This document shows, piece by piece, positions 27,662-36,890 of a stretch of DNA of 64,000 bases. The translations under genes were made by a program, and so were the position numbers. This DNA comes from Anaplasma centrale str. Israel. GTDB taxonomy: Bacteria > Pseudomonadota > Alphaproteobacteria > Rickettsiales > Anaplasmataceae. Each line of letters starts with the position of its first letter. The first letter of the stretch is position 1. The stretch is from NCBI RefSeq assembly GCF_000024505.1, contig NC_013532.1, positions 744,001 to 808,000 of the forward strand, in the 5' to 3' direction. The notes under the pieces are model-generated. The model made no database searches. It was not told the DNA's origin and saw only the letters and a list, made by a program, of their open reading frames with translations.

Positions 27662-29560
27662 ATGAGGCTCAGAAATGTCTTCGTGGGCGCGGTTCTCGCT
27701 GCGGTGTTGTGCGCTTTCGTGTTTGTCACATTCGGTAGCGTGCTGCCATTTGGTGACACTGCTAGTGATAGATGCGTAGCAAAAGTGGGTTCGAATTGCC
27801 TGTCACTCCGGGAATACAGCACGGCTTACCAGGGGGAGTTGGCGTATATCGAGAGCTTGGTGCACCAGAAGTTGTCTGAGGATGATATACGGCGGTTTGG
27901 CGTGAAGGAGATGACGCTCAACAGGATGATCGACGATATGGTGCTGGAAAAGTTTGCTAGGGAGCTGGGCCTTAGGGTAAGCAGCAAGAGCATCAGGGAC
28001 CTGATAGGGGACATGCCTATGTTCCAGGACAAGAGCGGCAAGTTGGACGAGCGCAGGTTTAAAGACTTACTATCCGATGCCGGGATGACCGAGGCCTCAT
28101 ATATCGGAAAGGTACGTGGCTCTCTTCCTGCATTCATGTTGTCTGAGTGCATCTTCCCAAGGTCCGGTGCAGTATATTCGCAATATTATGACGGGTTTGC
28201 GCAGGACGTTCTGCGTGGCATTATGCAGTCTCGCATAGTGGATGTGGTAGAGATTTCGCCGAGCGCCGTGGAAAACACACCAACACCCACCGATAACGAC
28301 CTGGAGGCGATGTACAGCGAAGGCACCAGAAATGGCGAGCTCGTTATGCCCGAATACAGAAGTGCAAAATACATGATTGTTAGCGAGGATGACGCACTGG
28401 AGGAAGTTACCGCCTCTGACGACGAGGTGGAGAGTGAAATCAAAAACAGCGAGCTTCATGACCAGAGAGATGTTCTAAATCTCGTGTTTTCTAGTGAGAG
28501 CGAAGCAGATGCTGCTTCTCAGGCTCTCAAGGGAGGGAAAACTTTCGAAGCGGTAGTGAAGGATGCGGGCACAACGGTAGAGGCAATCACCTTGAAGAAC
28601 GTCACCAAGGAGCTCCTGCCGGTTGAGGTGCGGAGTGCGGTGTTTGGCTTGAACGATGGAGAAGTGAGTGGGGTCTTTCGGAGCGTTGTAGGGTGGCACA
28701 TCATGAAAATCTTGAATAGACACCCTATCTCTAAGGAAGATCTCAAAAAGCTCAAAGAGAGGGTCGCCGCGAGCATAAAAAGGCAGAAAGCTAGAGAGCT
28801 ATTTTCTGCCGGTATCAGGAAAGCTAACGAGATGATTAGTCATGGTGCTGAGTCGTTCTCCGAAGTTGAGAGCGTGTTTAGAAAGCCCACTATGGGTGTT
28901 TTACAGAACTTTGACAGCAACGGGCAGGACCTTACGGGTAAGGGGCACACATATGCGGAAGAGTCATCCTTCCCTGGCATAGTTGAGGCCTTGCCAGCTC
29001 TGGCATTTTCTTCTCAGGTAGGCAAGCCTTCACATTTTGTTAGCATTGGCAACGCGTACTTCAGTGTTATAGTAACGGACGTGACACCCGCGCGGGCCAG
29101 AACCTTCGATGAAAGCAAGCATTTGTTGCTAGACAGGTGGAAAAACGCTTTCGTGGCTGGTGAGATGCGCAAGATTGCCAGCAACCTTGTGACGAAATTG
29201 AGAGCAGGCGAAAGCCTAGGCAAGCTTGCAGGTGTCGTAACAAAAAAAGGCGAGGATATAGGCAGGGTAAGTAAAACAAAGGTGGGTGGCACCAACTATC
29301 CGGAGGATCTTGTCAACCAGGTGTTTAACATGCGCGTAGGAGATGTAGGCGAAGGGGTGACTGATCACAGCATGAACAAAATTTTCATAGCAACGCTTAA
29401 GGAGATCAAGACCCCGAGTCAAGTCAACGAAAAGGAACTGAAGGAGTTTCAGGCGCATTTCGTGGGTAGCGCAATATCGTCAATTAGGAGGCAGTTGCTC
29501 AACCACCTCACAGATAAGTATCGTGTAAAGGTCAATAGAAAGCTGCTTGAAGGAGTATAG
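27662..29560 (+). CDS. ppiD: PpiD-like periplasmic folding factor (SurA-N/parvulin family)
   Basis: 632 aa with one N-terminal transmembrane helix (about residues 9-31), then a SurA_N-type helical region (LREYSTAYQGELAYIES, MTLNRMIDDMVLEKFARELG), a parvulin-like domain (about residues 265-360; VFGLNDGEVSGVFRSVVGWHIMKI) and a further helical domain. This is the layout of PpiD, a membrane-anchored chaperone that helps newly secreted proteins fold at the Sec translocon. Several catalytic parvulin residues are not obvious, so it may act as chaperone without isomerase activity. The gene is transcribed toward aspC on the opposite strand. Confidence 0.85.
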   Translation: MRLRNVFVGAVLAAVLCAFVFVTFGSVLPFGDTASDRCVAKVGSNCLSLREYSTAYQGELAYIESLVHQKLSEDDIRRFGVKEMTLNRMIDDMVLEKFARELGLRVSSKSIRDLIGDMPMFQDKSGKLDERRFKDLLSDAGMTEASYIGKVRGSLPAFMLSECIFPRSGAVYSQYYDGFAQDVLRGIMQSRIVDVVEISPSAVENTPTPTDNDLEAMYSEGTRNGELVMPEYRSAKYMIVSEDDALEEVTASDDEVESEIKNSELHDQRDVLNLVFSSESEADAASQALKGGKTFEAVVKDAGTTVEAITLKNVTKELLPVEVRSAVFGLNDGEVSGVFRSVVGWHIMKILNRHPISKEDLKKLKERVAASIKRQKARELFSAGIRKANEMISHGAESFSEVESVFRKPTMGVLQNFDSNGQDLTGKGHTYAEESSFPGIVEALPALAFSSQVGKPSHFVSIGNAYFSVIVTDVTPARARTFDESKHLLLDRWKNAFVAGEMRKIASNLVTKLRAGESLGKLAGVVTKKGEDIGRVSKTKVGGTNYPEDLVNQVFNMRVGDVGEGVTDHSMNKIFIATLKEIKTPSQVNEKELKEFQAHFVGSAISSIRRQLLNHLTDKYRVKVNRKLLEGV

Positions 29561-29907
29561 CCGCCAACGTTTTCGATAGCTAGGTGAGTGTGGGTGCTGT
29601 TCCAGGATGCGGGCAGGAGGCTGCTGGGAGGCCTCCACTTTCCCTAGATTGGGGGCCACAACTGGCCACAACCGCGAGGTTGCCCCGACCTCGTTTGCGC
29701 TGATTAGTCATCCTCACACACGCGGCCTGTGCCAAGCCCCTCCCGGTCTGTCAGGCATCTGCCATACGACAAGTAGCTTCACAACACTGGGTGGCATTCC
29801 AATTTTCGCGTGCACAGGAAATGCACCCCACCAACGCAACGTATGAACCCGCAACGGGGCTGTCTGCACAAGTCCAAATTCCGGCCCATCTATGCGCACA
29901 CCTACAG
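29561..29907. other. Intergenic region between convergent ppiD and aspC
   Basis: The only structure noticed is a 10-bp palindrome GGAGGCCTCC near 29627-29636. No terminator with a T-run and no gene is seen. Confidence 0.4.
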
Positions 29908-31095
29908 CTATGCCAATTCAGCGCAAGCGGAGATTATTCTGTCACACGCTTGAGACAACTCATCATCCGAAAGTGCGTATGAGATCCTGAAAAAGCCTGG
30001 CGCGCCAAACGCTACACCCGGCACCACAGCAACCTTGTGTCTCAGTAAATGCTTTGCAAAATCCGTATCATTCGCGATCACACCATCCCCTGCCCTTTTG
30101 CCAATCGCACCCTTACATGACACAAAAACGTAAAATGCCCCGTGGGGCAGCTGCGCTTTCAGCACTTTAGAGCCTTCCACAGCTTTCATTACTGTGTCAC
30201 GCCTTCTGGAGAATATTTTACGTCGCTCGTCCAAAAAGCTGCTATCACCCGACAGAGCGGCAACCGCAGCAACTTGGGCTATTGAATTCGCGGTAGTCGT
30301 GCTCTGAGACTGTATGGTGGACATTGCCTTAATCACACGTGCATCACCTGCTATGTATCCTATCCGCCACCCTGTCATCGCGTGTGATTTTGAAACTCCG
30401 TTCACGATGACCACTCGATCATACAGGGCACTCTCAACCTGCAAAATATTTACAAACTCAACGTCATAGACAAGTTTGGCGTATATATCATCCGTCATTA
30501 CATGAACCGTGGGATGCTTCAACAGCACATCAGCAATGGCGCGTAGATCATCCCTGGAGTAAACAATACCCGTAGGATTCGACGGCGAGTTAATTATTAG
30601 CCACTTGGTTCTTGGCGTTATAGCCCGCTCGAGGAGGTCAGCAGTAAGCTTGAACTCTTCCCCGCAGTCTACCACCACGGGTTTCCCACCCGATATACTA
30701 ACTATGTCAGTATACGAAACCCAATACGGCGCGGGTATTATAACCTCGTCACCCGGGTCCAACGTGGCCATGAACAAATTGTAGATGCACTGCTTAGCCC
30801 CAGAACCTATTAACACCTGATCTGTAGAATACGTGAGGCCATAGTCTGACTGAATACTCCGTACAACCGCCTCTTTCAGCTCGGGTATACCATCTACCGG
30901 CGCGTATTTGGTCTTGCCGGCATGTATTGCGGCAATTGCCGCCTCTTTTACGTGATCTGGAGTATCAAAATCCGGCTCCCCAGCGCCTAGAGATATTACA
31001 TCTACCCCCTGAGACCTAAGCTCCGCAGCGAGTTTACTAACCTCCAGAGTGGGAGAAGGCCTCACACAGCCAAGCCTCTCACTAATTAGAAACAT
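29908..31095 (-). CDS. aspC: Aspartate aminotransferase (class I PLP-dependent)
   Basis: 395 aa from ATG 31095 (MFLISERLG), with GGGGGG upstream; a longer frame to 31146 is unlikely. Landmarks: SLGAGEPDFDTPDHV, NSPSNPTG (substrate binding), the PLP-binding lysine in GVSKSHAMTGWRIGYIAG and FRISYALSDDEL. This is the alphaproteobacterial AAT class Ib type. It interconverts aspartate and 2-oxoglutarate with oxaloacetate and glutamate, linking imported amino acids to the TCA cycle together with the glutamate dehydrogenase at 61610. Confidence 0.92.
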   Translation of the reverse strand: MFLISERLGCVRPSPTLEVSKLAAELRSQGVDVISLGAGEPDFDTPDHVKEAAIAAIHAGKTKYAPVDGIPELKEAVVRSIQSDYGLTYSTDQVLIGSGAKQCIYNLFMATLDPGDEVIIPAPYWVSYTDIVSISGGKPVVVDCGEEFKLTADLLERAITPRTKWLIINSPSNPTGIVYSRDDLRAIADVLLKHPTVHVMTDDIYAKLVYDVEFVNILQVESALYDRVVIVNGVSKSHAMTGWRIGYIAGDARVIKAMSTIQSQSTTTANSIAQVAAVAALSGDSSFLDERRKIFSRRRDTVMKAVEGSKVLKAQLPHGAFYVFVSCKGAIGKRAGDGVIANDTDFAKHLLRHKVAVVPGVAFGAPGFFRISYALSDDELSQACDRIISACAELA

Positions 31096-31437
31096 ACACC
31101 CCCCAATACACAGCAAGGCCGCCCTTGGTGCCGACGGACTACGCACGCTGCAAACCCAAAACAGCCATACAGCAGCACAAAAGAGCTGATCATTATTACA
31201 GCAATACAGACACGCTGCAAGATTTTAACAACAACGAGACTCGCTCCACAATCTTGGCTTATGGAACTGTATACCTGGTACGCTGAGGGCTGCATGTTGG
31301 CAATTTGCGCCCAACCATCTGGGCAAATACAACCTACCAGTATGGTTACCTGGAGCACACACAATTGCTAAAAACTCATTGTTGGGCACACGATATTTGT
31401 AGTATGATCCCACAAGGTTGTTGTTGCAGAGGATTTT
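31096..31437. other. Divergent intergenic region between aspC and the peroxiredoxin gene
   Basis: It carries the promoter of the peroxiredoxin gene near its right end and presumably that of aspC at its left end. No gene is recognised. Confidence 0.5.
31379..31408 (+). promoter_or_regulatory. Promoter of the peroxiredoxin-trxB operon
   Basis: TTGTTG (31379-31384) and TATGAT (31403-31408, five of six -10 bases) with an 18-bp spacer. A strong ribosome-binding site AGAGGA (31428-31433) stands before the ATG at 31438. Confidence 0.5.
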
Positions 31438-32046
31438 ATGAATTTAGTAACAAAAGAGGCTATAGACTTCACCGCCAGGGCAGTCATGTCTGACGGCAAG
31501 GTGTGTGACCTTAATCTAAGTAAGCATGTTGCTGGTAAGTGTGCGGTGCTCTTCTTTTATCCGCGAGATTTTACCTTCGTATGCCCTACTGAGATACTGT
31601 CTCTGCACAGCAGGGTACCCAAGTTTACTGCGCGTAACGCGGAAGTCATAGGCATAAGTACGGATTCCGAGTTCGCACACAGCCACTGGCGCAGCACTTC
31701 TGTAGAGAGGGGGGGCATAGATATGATAAGCTTCCCACTGGTCGCTGATGACTCGCATACTATATCGGAGAGCTATGGAGTGCTGCATAGCGGTAAAGTC
31801 GCCCTCAGGGCAACCGTAATAATTGATGAGGATTTTATAGTCCGCCACCATTCGGTGAATGACTTGCCAATAGGAAGAAATATCGATGAGGTATTAAGAA
31901 TCATAGATGCAATAGCCCACCACAGGAAGCACGGGGAAGTATGTCCGGCCGGATGGGCCCAAGGCAAAGCAGCAATGGAAGCAACTCAGCATGGTGTTGA
32001 GCACTATTTGCAGTCCCACGCAGATAGTCTGGGCCCTCAGGAATGA
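31438..32046 (+). CDS. Typical 2-Cys peroxiredoxin (AhpC/TSA family)
   Basis: 202 aa. The peroxidatic cysteine is in FTFVCPTE (about residue 49) and the resolving cysteine in EVCPAGW near residue 168, with a C-terminal tail of about 30 residues, as in eukaryote-type 2-Cys peroxiredoxins. It reduces hydrogen peroxide, organic peroxides and peroxynitrite, relevant to life inside erythrocytes or phagocytes. Its stop overlaps the start of thioredoxin reductase by 4 nt (ATGA), so enzyme and part of its reducing system are translationally coupled. Confidence 0.95.
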   Translation: MNLVTKEAIDFTARAVMSDGKVCDLNLSKHVAGKCAVLFFYPRDFTFVCPTEILSLHSRVPKFTARNAEVIGISTDSEFAHSHWRSTSVERGGIDMISFPLVADDSHTISESYGVLHSGKVALRATVIIDEDFIVRHHSVNDLPIGRNIDEVLRIIDAIAHHRKHGEVCPAGWAQGKAAMEATQHGVEHYLQSHADSLGPQE

Positions 32047-33017
32047 CGGAACAACAGCAAGCTAAAACTCCCGTCAAGGTGTTGGTAATGGGTTCTGGAG
32101 CGGCAGGGTGTACTGCCGCGATCTATGCTGGGAGAGCAAATTTGGGGCCTCTTTTAGTGACTGGAATGCAGCCTGGAGGCCAGCTGACAATAACGACTGA
32201 TGTTGAAAATTATCCAGGGTTCTCGCTGGTACAGGGCCCGGAACTCATGGAACACATGAAGCAGCAAGCACTGCATTGCGGCGCTACTGAAGTAATGGAT
32301 GAGATAACTCAAATAGATGCCAATGTGTATCCGTTCAGATGCACTAGTATGTTTGGCGAGGAATATTATGCGTATAGCATAGTCGTCGCAACCGGGGCAC
32401 AGGCTAAGTGGCTCGGTATAGATAGTGAGCAATTTTTTATGGGAAAGGGTGTGTCCGCCTGCGCTACCTGTGACGGCTCGTTTTTCAAGGGAGAGGTAGT
32501 CACAGTAGTGGGTGGCGGAAACACGGCTGTCGAGGAGGCAATATACTTAACTCGGAGCGCCAGCAAGGTGTTTCTGGTTCACAGGAGAGACAAGCTGCGT
32601 GCGGAGGCCGTGATGCAGAGCAGACTGTTTGAGAATAGCAAGATCGAAGTCGTATGGAATAGTGTGGTAAAGGAGGTATTGGGTGACAAAGAAAACAAAA
32701 AGGTGGGTGCACTGTTATTAGAATCCACACTAGACGGAAGTACTAGAATTCTAGAAACCGCAGGTGTGTTTATAGCAATAGGTCACAAACCAAACACTCA
32801 GGTACTGGCTGATATGCCAGGGCGCCACGTGGCGCTAGATCCAGATGGTTATGTGATCACCTCTCCTGACAGCACTGCAACGAGCTGCCCTGGAATATTT
32901 GCAGCTGGGGACGTGCGCGACAAAGTATATCGCCAAGCCGTAGTAGCCGCTGGCACAGGGTGCATGGCAGCGCTGGATGCGGAGAAGTTCCTATCGGAGC
33001 GCGGAATCGCTTCCTAG
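32043..33017 (+). CDS. trxB: Thioredoxin-disulfide reductase
   Basis: 324 aa low-Mr thioredoxin reductase. FAD-binding GSGAAGCTAAIYAGRA near the N-terminus, redox-active CATC in SACATCDG (about residues 137-144), NADPH-binding VVGGGNTAVEEA and the C-terminal FAD motif GIFAAGDVRD are all present. It passes electrons from NADPH to thioredoxin, which regenerates the peroxiredoxin encoded just upstream; the 4-nt overlap supports that link. Confidence 0.96.
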   Translation: MTEQQQAKTPVKVLVMGSGAAGCTAAIYAGRANLGPLLVTGMQPGGQLTITTDVENYPGFSLVQGPELMEHMKQQALHCGATEVMDEITQIDANVYPFRCTSMFGEEYYAYSIVVATGAQAKWLGIDSEQFFMGKGVSACATCDGSFFKGEVVTVVGGGNTAVEEAIYLTRSASKVFLVHRRDKLRAEAVMQSRLFENSKIEVVWNSVVKEVLGDKENKKVGALLLESTLDGSTRILETAGVFIAIGHKPNTQVLADMPGRHVALDPDGYVITSPDSTATSCPGIFAAGDVRDKVYRQAVVAAGTGCMAALDAEKFLSERGIAS

Positions 33018-33078
33018 CCGGAGTAACGCAGCAGGTAATACTTGCGTTGAAACCGCCCCGCCAGCAGGGACAATGTGT

Positions 33079-33582
33079 TCAGGTAGTGCAGGAAGCTCTG
33101 GAGTAAAACTCTAGTAGGTACTTTTTCACGTTTTCCGACACAAACATACTTACATCCCCGTTAAGGCGGGCAACTTCTTTGACGAAGCTTGAGGAAATAA
33201 ACTGGGTATCCTTCGCAGCCGGCAAAAACACGGTCTCCACCCCGGGAACGAGCTTATAGTTTATCCAACTCATCTGAAACTCGTAATCAAAGTCAGAAAC
33301 TGCCCTCAATCCACGAATTATAACCTGAGCACCCCTGCTCTGAGCGAAGTAAGTCAGCAACCCATCAAAGACCTCAATTTTCGCATTAATGCCAATAGCC
33401 TGCATCTCGTGCTCTATCATGGCTGCACGCACATCCGCAGAAAACACGGTCTCCTTGACCACACTTTTTGCAACAGCAATAACAAGCTCATCGACCAGGT
33501 TGCTAGCCCTCTTGATTATATCCACGTGCCCAAAGGTAATAGGATCAAAGGTTCCGGGATATATGCCTAGCCGTATTGCCAC
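33079..33582 (-). CDS. coaD: Phosphopantetheine adenylyltransferase
   Basis: 167 aa, standard size. The nucleotidyltransferase signature GIYPGTFDPITFGHVDII at the N-terminus includes the TxGH motif (TFGH), and VIIRGLRAVSDFDYEFQM and FISSSFVKEVA are typical of CoaD. It makes dephospho-CoA from 4'-phosphopantetheine and ATP. It faces away from the tRNA-Phe gene and is convergent with trxB. Confidence 0.95.
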   Translation of the reverse strand: MAIRLGIYPGTFDPITFGHVDIIKRASNLVDELVIAVAKSVVKETVFSADVRAAMIEHEMQAIGINAKIEVFDGLLTYFAQSRGAQVIIRGLRAVSDFDYEFQMSWINYKLVPGVETVFLPAAKDTQFISSSFVKEVARLNGDVSMFVSENVKKYLLEFYSRASCTT

Positions 33583-33665
33583 AACTTCTATAAAACAGGA
33601 GGCGATTGGGGATTATATCTGACTCGGGCAGGAGTTATCTACTACATTTTTGAAGTTTATTTTCC

Positions 33666-33693
33666 TTGAACGTCAACCATTAACACATATAAT
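33666..33693 (+). promoter_or_regulatory. Promoter of tRNA-Phe
   Basis: A perfect -10 TATAAT (33688-33693) lies 16 bp after TTGAAC (33666-33671, four of six -35 bases). The predicted start is about 50 nt before the tRNA. Confidence 0.65.
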
Positions 33694-33750
33694 GAGCATG
33701 GCTAGGAGCGGGCTACGTACTGTCCATGATGCGTCGCTTGCAGCATGTTT

Positions 33751-33821
33751 GGCTTGGTAGCTCAGTGGTAGAGCGGAGGACTGAAAATCCTTGCGCGCTG
33801 GTTCAATTCCAGCCCAGGCCA
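33751..33821 (+). tRNA. tRNA-Phe (anticodon GAA)
   Basis: Acceptor GGCTTGG pairs with CCAGGCC (one G-T), D arm GCTC/GAGC, anticodon stem GAGGA/TCCTT with loop CTGAAAA (anticodon GAA), T stem GCTGG/CCAGC with loop TTCAATT. CCA is not encoded. The D loop is short. Confidence 0.94.
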
Positions 33822-33894
33822 CGTTTCGCTCGTTTTCGGGTCCTTTGTCCTCCGGTCTTCATCTGCCTTGGTGCTTTGGCTGTATAGTCACAAT

Positions 33895-33905
33895 GGGGGG
33901 GGGGG
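33895..33905 (+). repeat. 11-G homopolymer at the start of the secreted amidotransferase gene
   Basis: Eleven consecutive G residues end directly at the ATG at 33906. The first G also belongs to another ATG (33893-33895), which is out of frame with the gene at this tract length; loss of one G would put it in frame. Confidence 0.9.
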
Positions 33906-34955
33906 ATGTTCCGTTACGGTTGTCTTGTCACGAAGTTCGTGAAGGTTGCGTTCTGCGCACTGTTGTGCAGTCTTGCGCTGTCACCTATGGCGCCTCTTCT
34001 TGCTGGTGAGGGAGGTGCACCTGAAAGCAAAAATGGCGTTGTAGTGGGGTTCCTACAGACCGAGAAGGAAACCTACCCGGAAGAGCTTACCTTTTCCCAT
34101 AGCATTGCCGATATGCTCACACGCATGGGAGCCCGTGTTGTGCGTGTGGACTACAACAAGATTGTGGATCTTGCAAACCTCAGAAGGAAAGCATCCCTGC
34201 ATCAGGCTGCAGGAGACATGACAACAGCCCGTAAGCTCGATGCAGCTGACATAAAGCGTGAGGTTCTGGATTTTCTCAGGAAAGAAGGGATTTCTCGGAT
34301 ATTCATACCGGGCAACTTTTATAACCTAGACGCAGAGCCTTACCCTCCCACCCCCAATCGGCAGCTAGTCACTTCCGCAATCGCCGAAATAGTGCGAGAA
34401 GACCCGAACATGCGGCTTATGGGCGTATGCGGAGGGCTACAAGGAATAGCGCATGCAATGGGCATCAAAGTTGTGAGAGTGTGGCACCTGACACACAGGG
34501 ATGCAGCTGCATCCCATACGGTGTCTGGGGATGACCCGCACAGTAGCAGCGCTGCCCTTCACAAGCTGCGGATAGTGCCGGGAAGTAGGCTGGCAAGCAT
34601 AGTTTCTAAGCATGCACTCCAGGACAGAGACGGCTGGCTTTCCCTGTACTTTCCCGACCTGCATGGCGGAGTAGTAAGCAACGATCCGGAAAACATCAAG
34701 AAGCTGGAATCCCTGGGGTACAAGGTGGTGGCATACTCCAATGATGGCATGATAGAAGCCTTGGAAGATATGCATGGCAACATATTGTTTCAAGATCATC
34801 CGGAAGCATTGGCAATAGGCATTCTCAATGGTAGCTTGGTTCCGCCCACGGGGGGCCATGGTGAAAAAGGCAATGAAGTCCATGCTTATGAGGATGAAAG
34901 ATACAGGGCCGCCCTATCCGCAATGCTGATAATGGAGGACTTTTTGCACCGCTGA
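33906..34955 (+). CDS. Secreted class I glutamine amidotransferase-like protein (peptidase C26 type)
   Basis: 349 aa. The N-terminus looks like a signal peptide (basic MFRYGCLVTKFVKV, a hydrophobic core with ALLCSLALS, a possible cleavage after LLA-GE near residue 33). The body matches class I glutamine amidotransferases of the gamma-glutamyl hydrolase/PuuD type: the nucleophile elbow MGVCGGLQG (Cys at about residue 181) and a His-x-Glu dyad in QDHPEA near residue 300. Such enzymes hydrolyse gamma-glutamyl bonds. A periplasmic or secreted location is unusual for the family. The substrate cannot be told from sequence. The start codon directly abuts an 11-G run, which may control expression by slippage. 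Confidence 0.8.
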   Translation: MFRYGCLVTKFVKVAFCALLCSLALSPMAPLLAGEGGAPESKNGVVVGFLQTEKETYPEELTFSHSIADMLTRMGARVVRVDYNKIVDLANLRRKASLHQAAGDMTTARKLDAADIKREVLDFLRKEGISRIFIPGNFYNLDAEPYPPTPNRQLVTSAIAEIVREDPNMRLMGVCGGLQGIAHAMGIKVVRVWHLTHRDAAASHTVSGDDPHSSSAALHKLRIVPGSRLASIVSKHALQDRDGWLSLYFPDLHGGVVSNDPENIKKLESLGYKVVAYSNDGMIEALEDMHGNILFQDHPEALAIGILNGSLVPPTGGHGEKGNEVHAYEDERYRAALSAMLIMEDFLHR

Positions 34956-35253
34956 CATCACCGCACAACTTTTGGTATACAGTCAGGAAAATGCGGGTGT
35001 ATGTTGGGTGGTAGTTCTGCTGGTGGTAGAAGAGCTTCACAAAAGGTGCAAAATCCCGGTGCCCGTACCGCACGTGCCAGACCCGTCGAATTGCTGTAGT
35101 GTTGTGCCACTTTGCGTGGACATGTTTTAACCCAGTGGTGGCGCTGCTGTAGATAGCGCCCATAGAAGGGTGTTAGAAGTTGGCCATTAGCCTTAATTAT
35201 CTTGACTGTAAGATTTGTATATGGTACTGGGGGTGGGTTAGCTGGTATTGATT

Positions 35254-36531
35254 ATGCGCCTATCTGAATGCTACGTGCCGACCATGAAGGACGTGTCTTC
35301 AGATGTCATAGTTGCGTCTCACAGGTACTCGCTGCGTGCCGGCTTGGTTAGGCAGAACGCCTCAGGTCTTTATACATGGCTGCCCCTCGGGCTCAAAGTT
35401 TTGAGAGGAATAGAGCGCATCGTACGGGAAGAGATGGATTCAAGTGGCTTCTTGGAGATTCTTATGCCGTCTGTGCAGCCCGCAGAGCTGTGGCGCGAAT
35501 CGCAGCGTTACGACTCTTATGGGTTGGAGATGCTACGTATGCAAGATCGCAGCGGCAGAGAAATGGTGTTTGGCCCAACACATGAGGAATCCATCTCCGA
35601 TGTGGTGCGCTCGTCGCTAAAGAGTTACCGCGACCTGCCAATTAGTCTATATCAAATGCAGTGGAAATTTCGCGATGAGTTGCGCCCCCGACATGGCATT
35701 ATGCGCTGTAGGGAGTTTCTCATGAAAGATGCCTACAGCTTTGACGTTGATTTTGAGAGCGCAATGAGGTCGTATAGCAATGTGTTCTCGGCATATCTGA
35801 GGATTTTTAGGCGTCTTGGGCTAGTAGCTATAGCGGCAAAGGCCGACAGCGGCGCCATTGGAGGTAGTACAAGTCATGAATTTCATGTGCTTGTACCCAC
35901 TGGAGAAAGCACGGTGTACCACGATAGGAAGGCTTTAGACATCTCCAGGAAGAGCGATTGCAGCATGGAAGACGTTACTGGTGTGTATGCCGCAACAGAA
36001 GACGCGCACGATCCGCAGAATTGTGGGGTGCACCCAGACGATTTACAAGTCTCTAAAGGCATAGAGGTTGCCCACGTTTTCTACCTGGGAGACAGGTATT
36101 CTGCCCCAATGAATGTGAAGTTTCACGACAAAAGCGGGAATAGCAATAATGCTCTAATGGGGTGCTATGGAATAGGGATATCCAGGCTTGTAGCGGCAAT
36201 TATTGAAGTTTTTCATGATGATGTGGGCATAAGATGGCCAGAATCTATAGCACCTTTCAGAGTGGGGATAGTAAACTTGCTGGCTACAAATGGGGATTGC
36301 AAAACAACCGCGGAGACCATATACACGGCCCTTGCTGATAGCTCGTTGTACGATGATAGCGCCGACAGCCCCGGAGTGAAGCTTGCAAGAATGGACTTAC
36401 TGGGAATGCCTTGGCAGGTTATTATTGGCAATTCTTTCGTAAAGGACAAAGTGGTGGAATTGAAAAATCGCGCTAGCGGAGTAACGGAAAAGTGCACCGT
36501 TGGTTCTTTGATTGCAAGGATGCACGCGTGA
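35254..36531 (+). CDS. proS: Prolyl-tRNA synthetase (short, editing-domain-less type)
   Basis: 425 aa from ATG 35254; a TTG two codons upstream is rejected. Class II motifs are visible: motif 1 around IVREEMDSSGFLEILMPSVQ, motif 2 in QMQWKFRDELRPRHGIMRCREF and motif 3 in CYGIGISRLVAAIIE. The length fits the alphaproteobacterial ProRS, which lacks the insertion domain that clears Ala-tRNA-Pro. A C-terminal anticodon-binding domain is present (VGIVNLLATNGD). It overlaps acpS in the arrangement GTGA. Confidence 0.95.
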   Translation: MRLSECYVPTMKDVSSDVIVASHRYSLRAGLVRQNASGLYTWLPLGLKVLRGIERIVREEMDSSGFLEILMPSVQPAELWRESQRYDSYGLEMLRMQDRSGREMVFGPTHEESISDVVRSSLKSYRDLPISLYQMQWKFRDELRPRHGIMRCREFLMKDAYSFDVDFESAMRSYSNVFSAYLRIFRRLGLVAIAAKADSGAIGGSTSHEFHVLVPTGESTVYHDRKALDISRKSDCSMEDVTGVYAATEDAHDPQNCGVHPDDLQVSKGIEVAHVFYLGDRYSAPMNVKFHDKSGNSNNALMGCYGIGISRLVAAIIEVFHDDVGIRWPESIAPFRVGIVNLLATNGDCKTTAETIYTALADSSLYDDSADSPGVKLARMDLLGMPWQVIIGNSFVKDKVVELKNRASGVTEKCTVGSLIARMHA

Positions 36532-36890
36532 TAGTCGGTATCGGAGTAGACTTAGTATCTGTCAGAAGAATGCAGCTGCTGCTGGAAAGGTTTGGCAACA
36601 GATTCACCGCTAGGGCATTTTCCGAGGTCGAAATACGTGATTCCCTGCAGTACAAAAATGCACACGCCGTGGCCAGGCACTTCGCTAAAAGATTTGCAGC
36701 GAAAGAAGCATACGTAAAAGCAGTTGGGCTTGGGTTCGGACGTGGAATAGAAATGCGGAGCGTATCGGTATTCAATGACGCCCTGGGAAAGCCACGCATC
36801 GCTGTAAGTGGCAGCGCTGAACACAATATAGAGCTTTCGTTGAGCGACGATGGCGAGTATGCTGTGGCCTTTGTTGTTTTGCACGTATAA
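36528..36890 (+). CDS. acpS: Holo-[acyl-carrier-protein] synthase
   Basis: 120 aa from GTG 36528, overlapping the proS stop by 4 nt; the protein then begins with the canonical IVGIGVDLVSV. The magnesium-binding aspartate of GVDL and the RFAAKEAYVKAVG motif with its catalytic Glu and Lys are intact. It transfers phosphopantetheine from CoA to acyl-carrier protein. A longer in-frame start at 36492 would overlap proS by 40 nt and is less likely. Confidence 0.93.
   Translation: MIVGIGVDLVSVRRMQLLLERFGNRFTARAFSEVEIRDSLQYKNAHAVARHFAKRFAAKEAYVKAVGLGFGRGIEMRSVSVFNDALGKPRIAVSGSAEHNIELSLSDDGEYAVAFVVLHV

Noticed and set aside
27243-27665. 140-codon plus-strand frame overlapping tsaB
   Set aside because: Out-of-frame shadow of tsaB and the following spacer.
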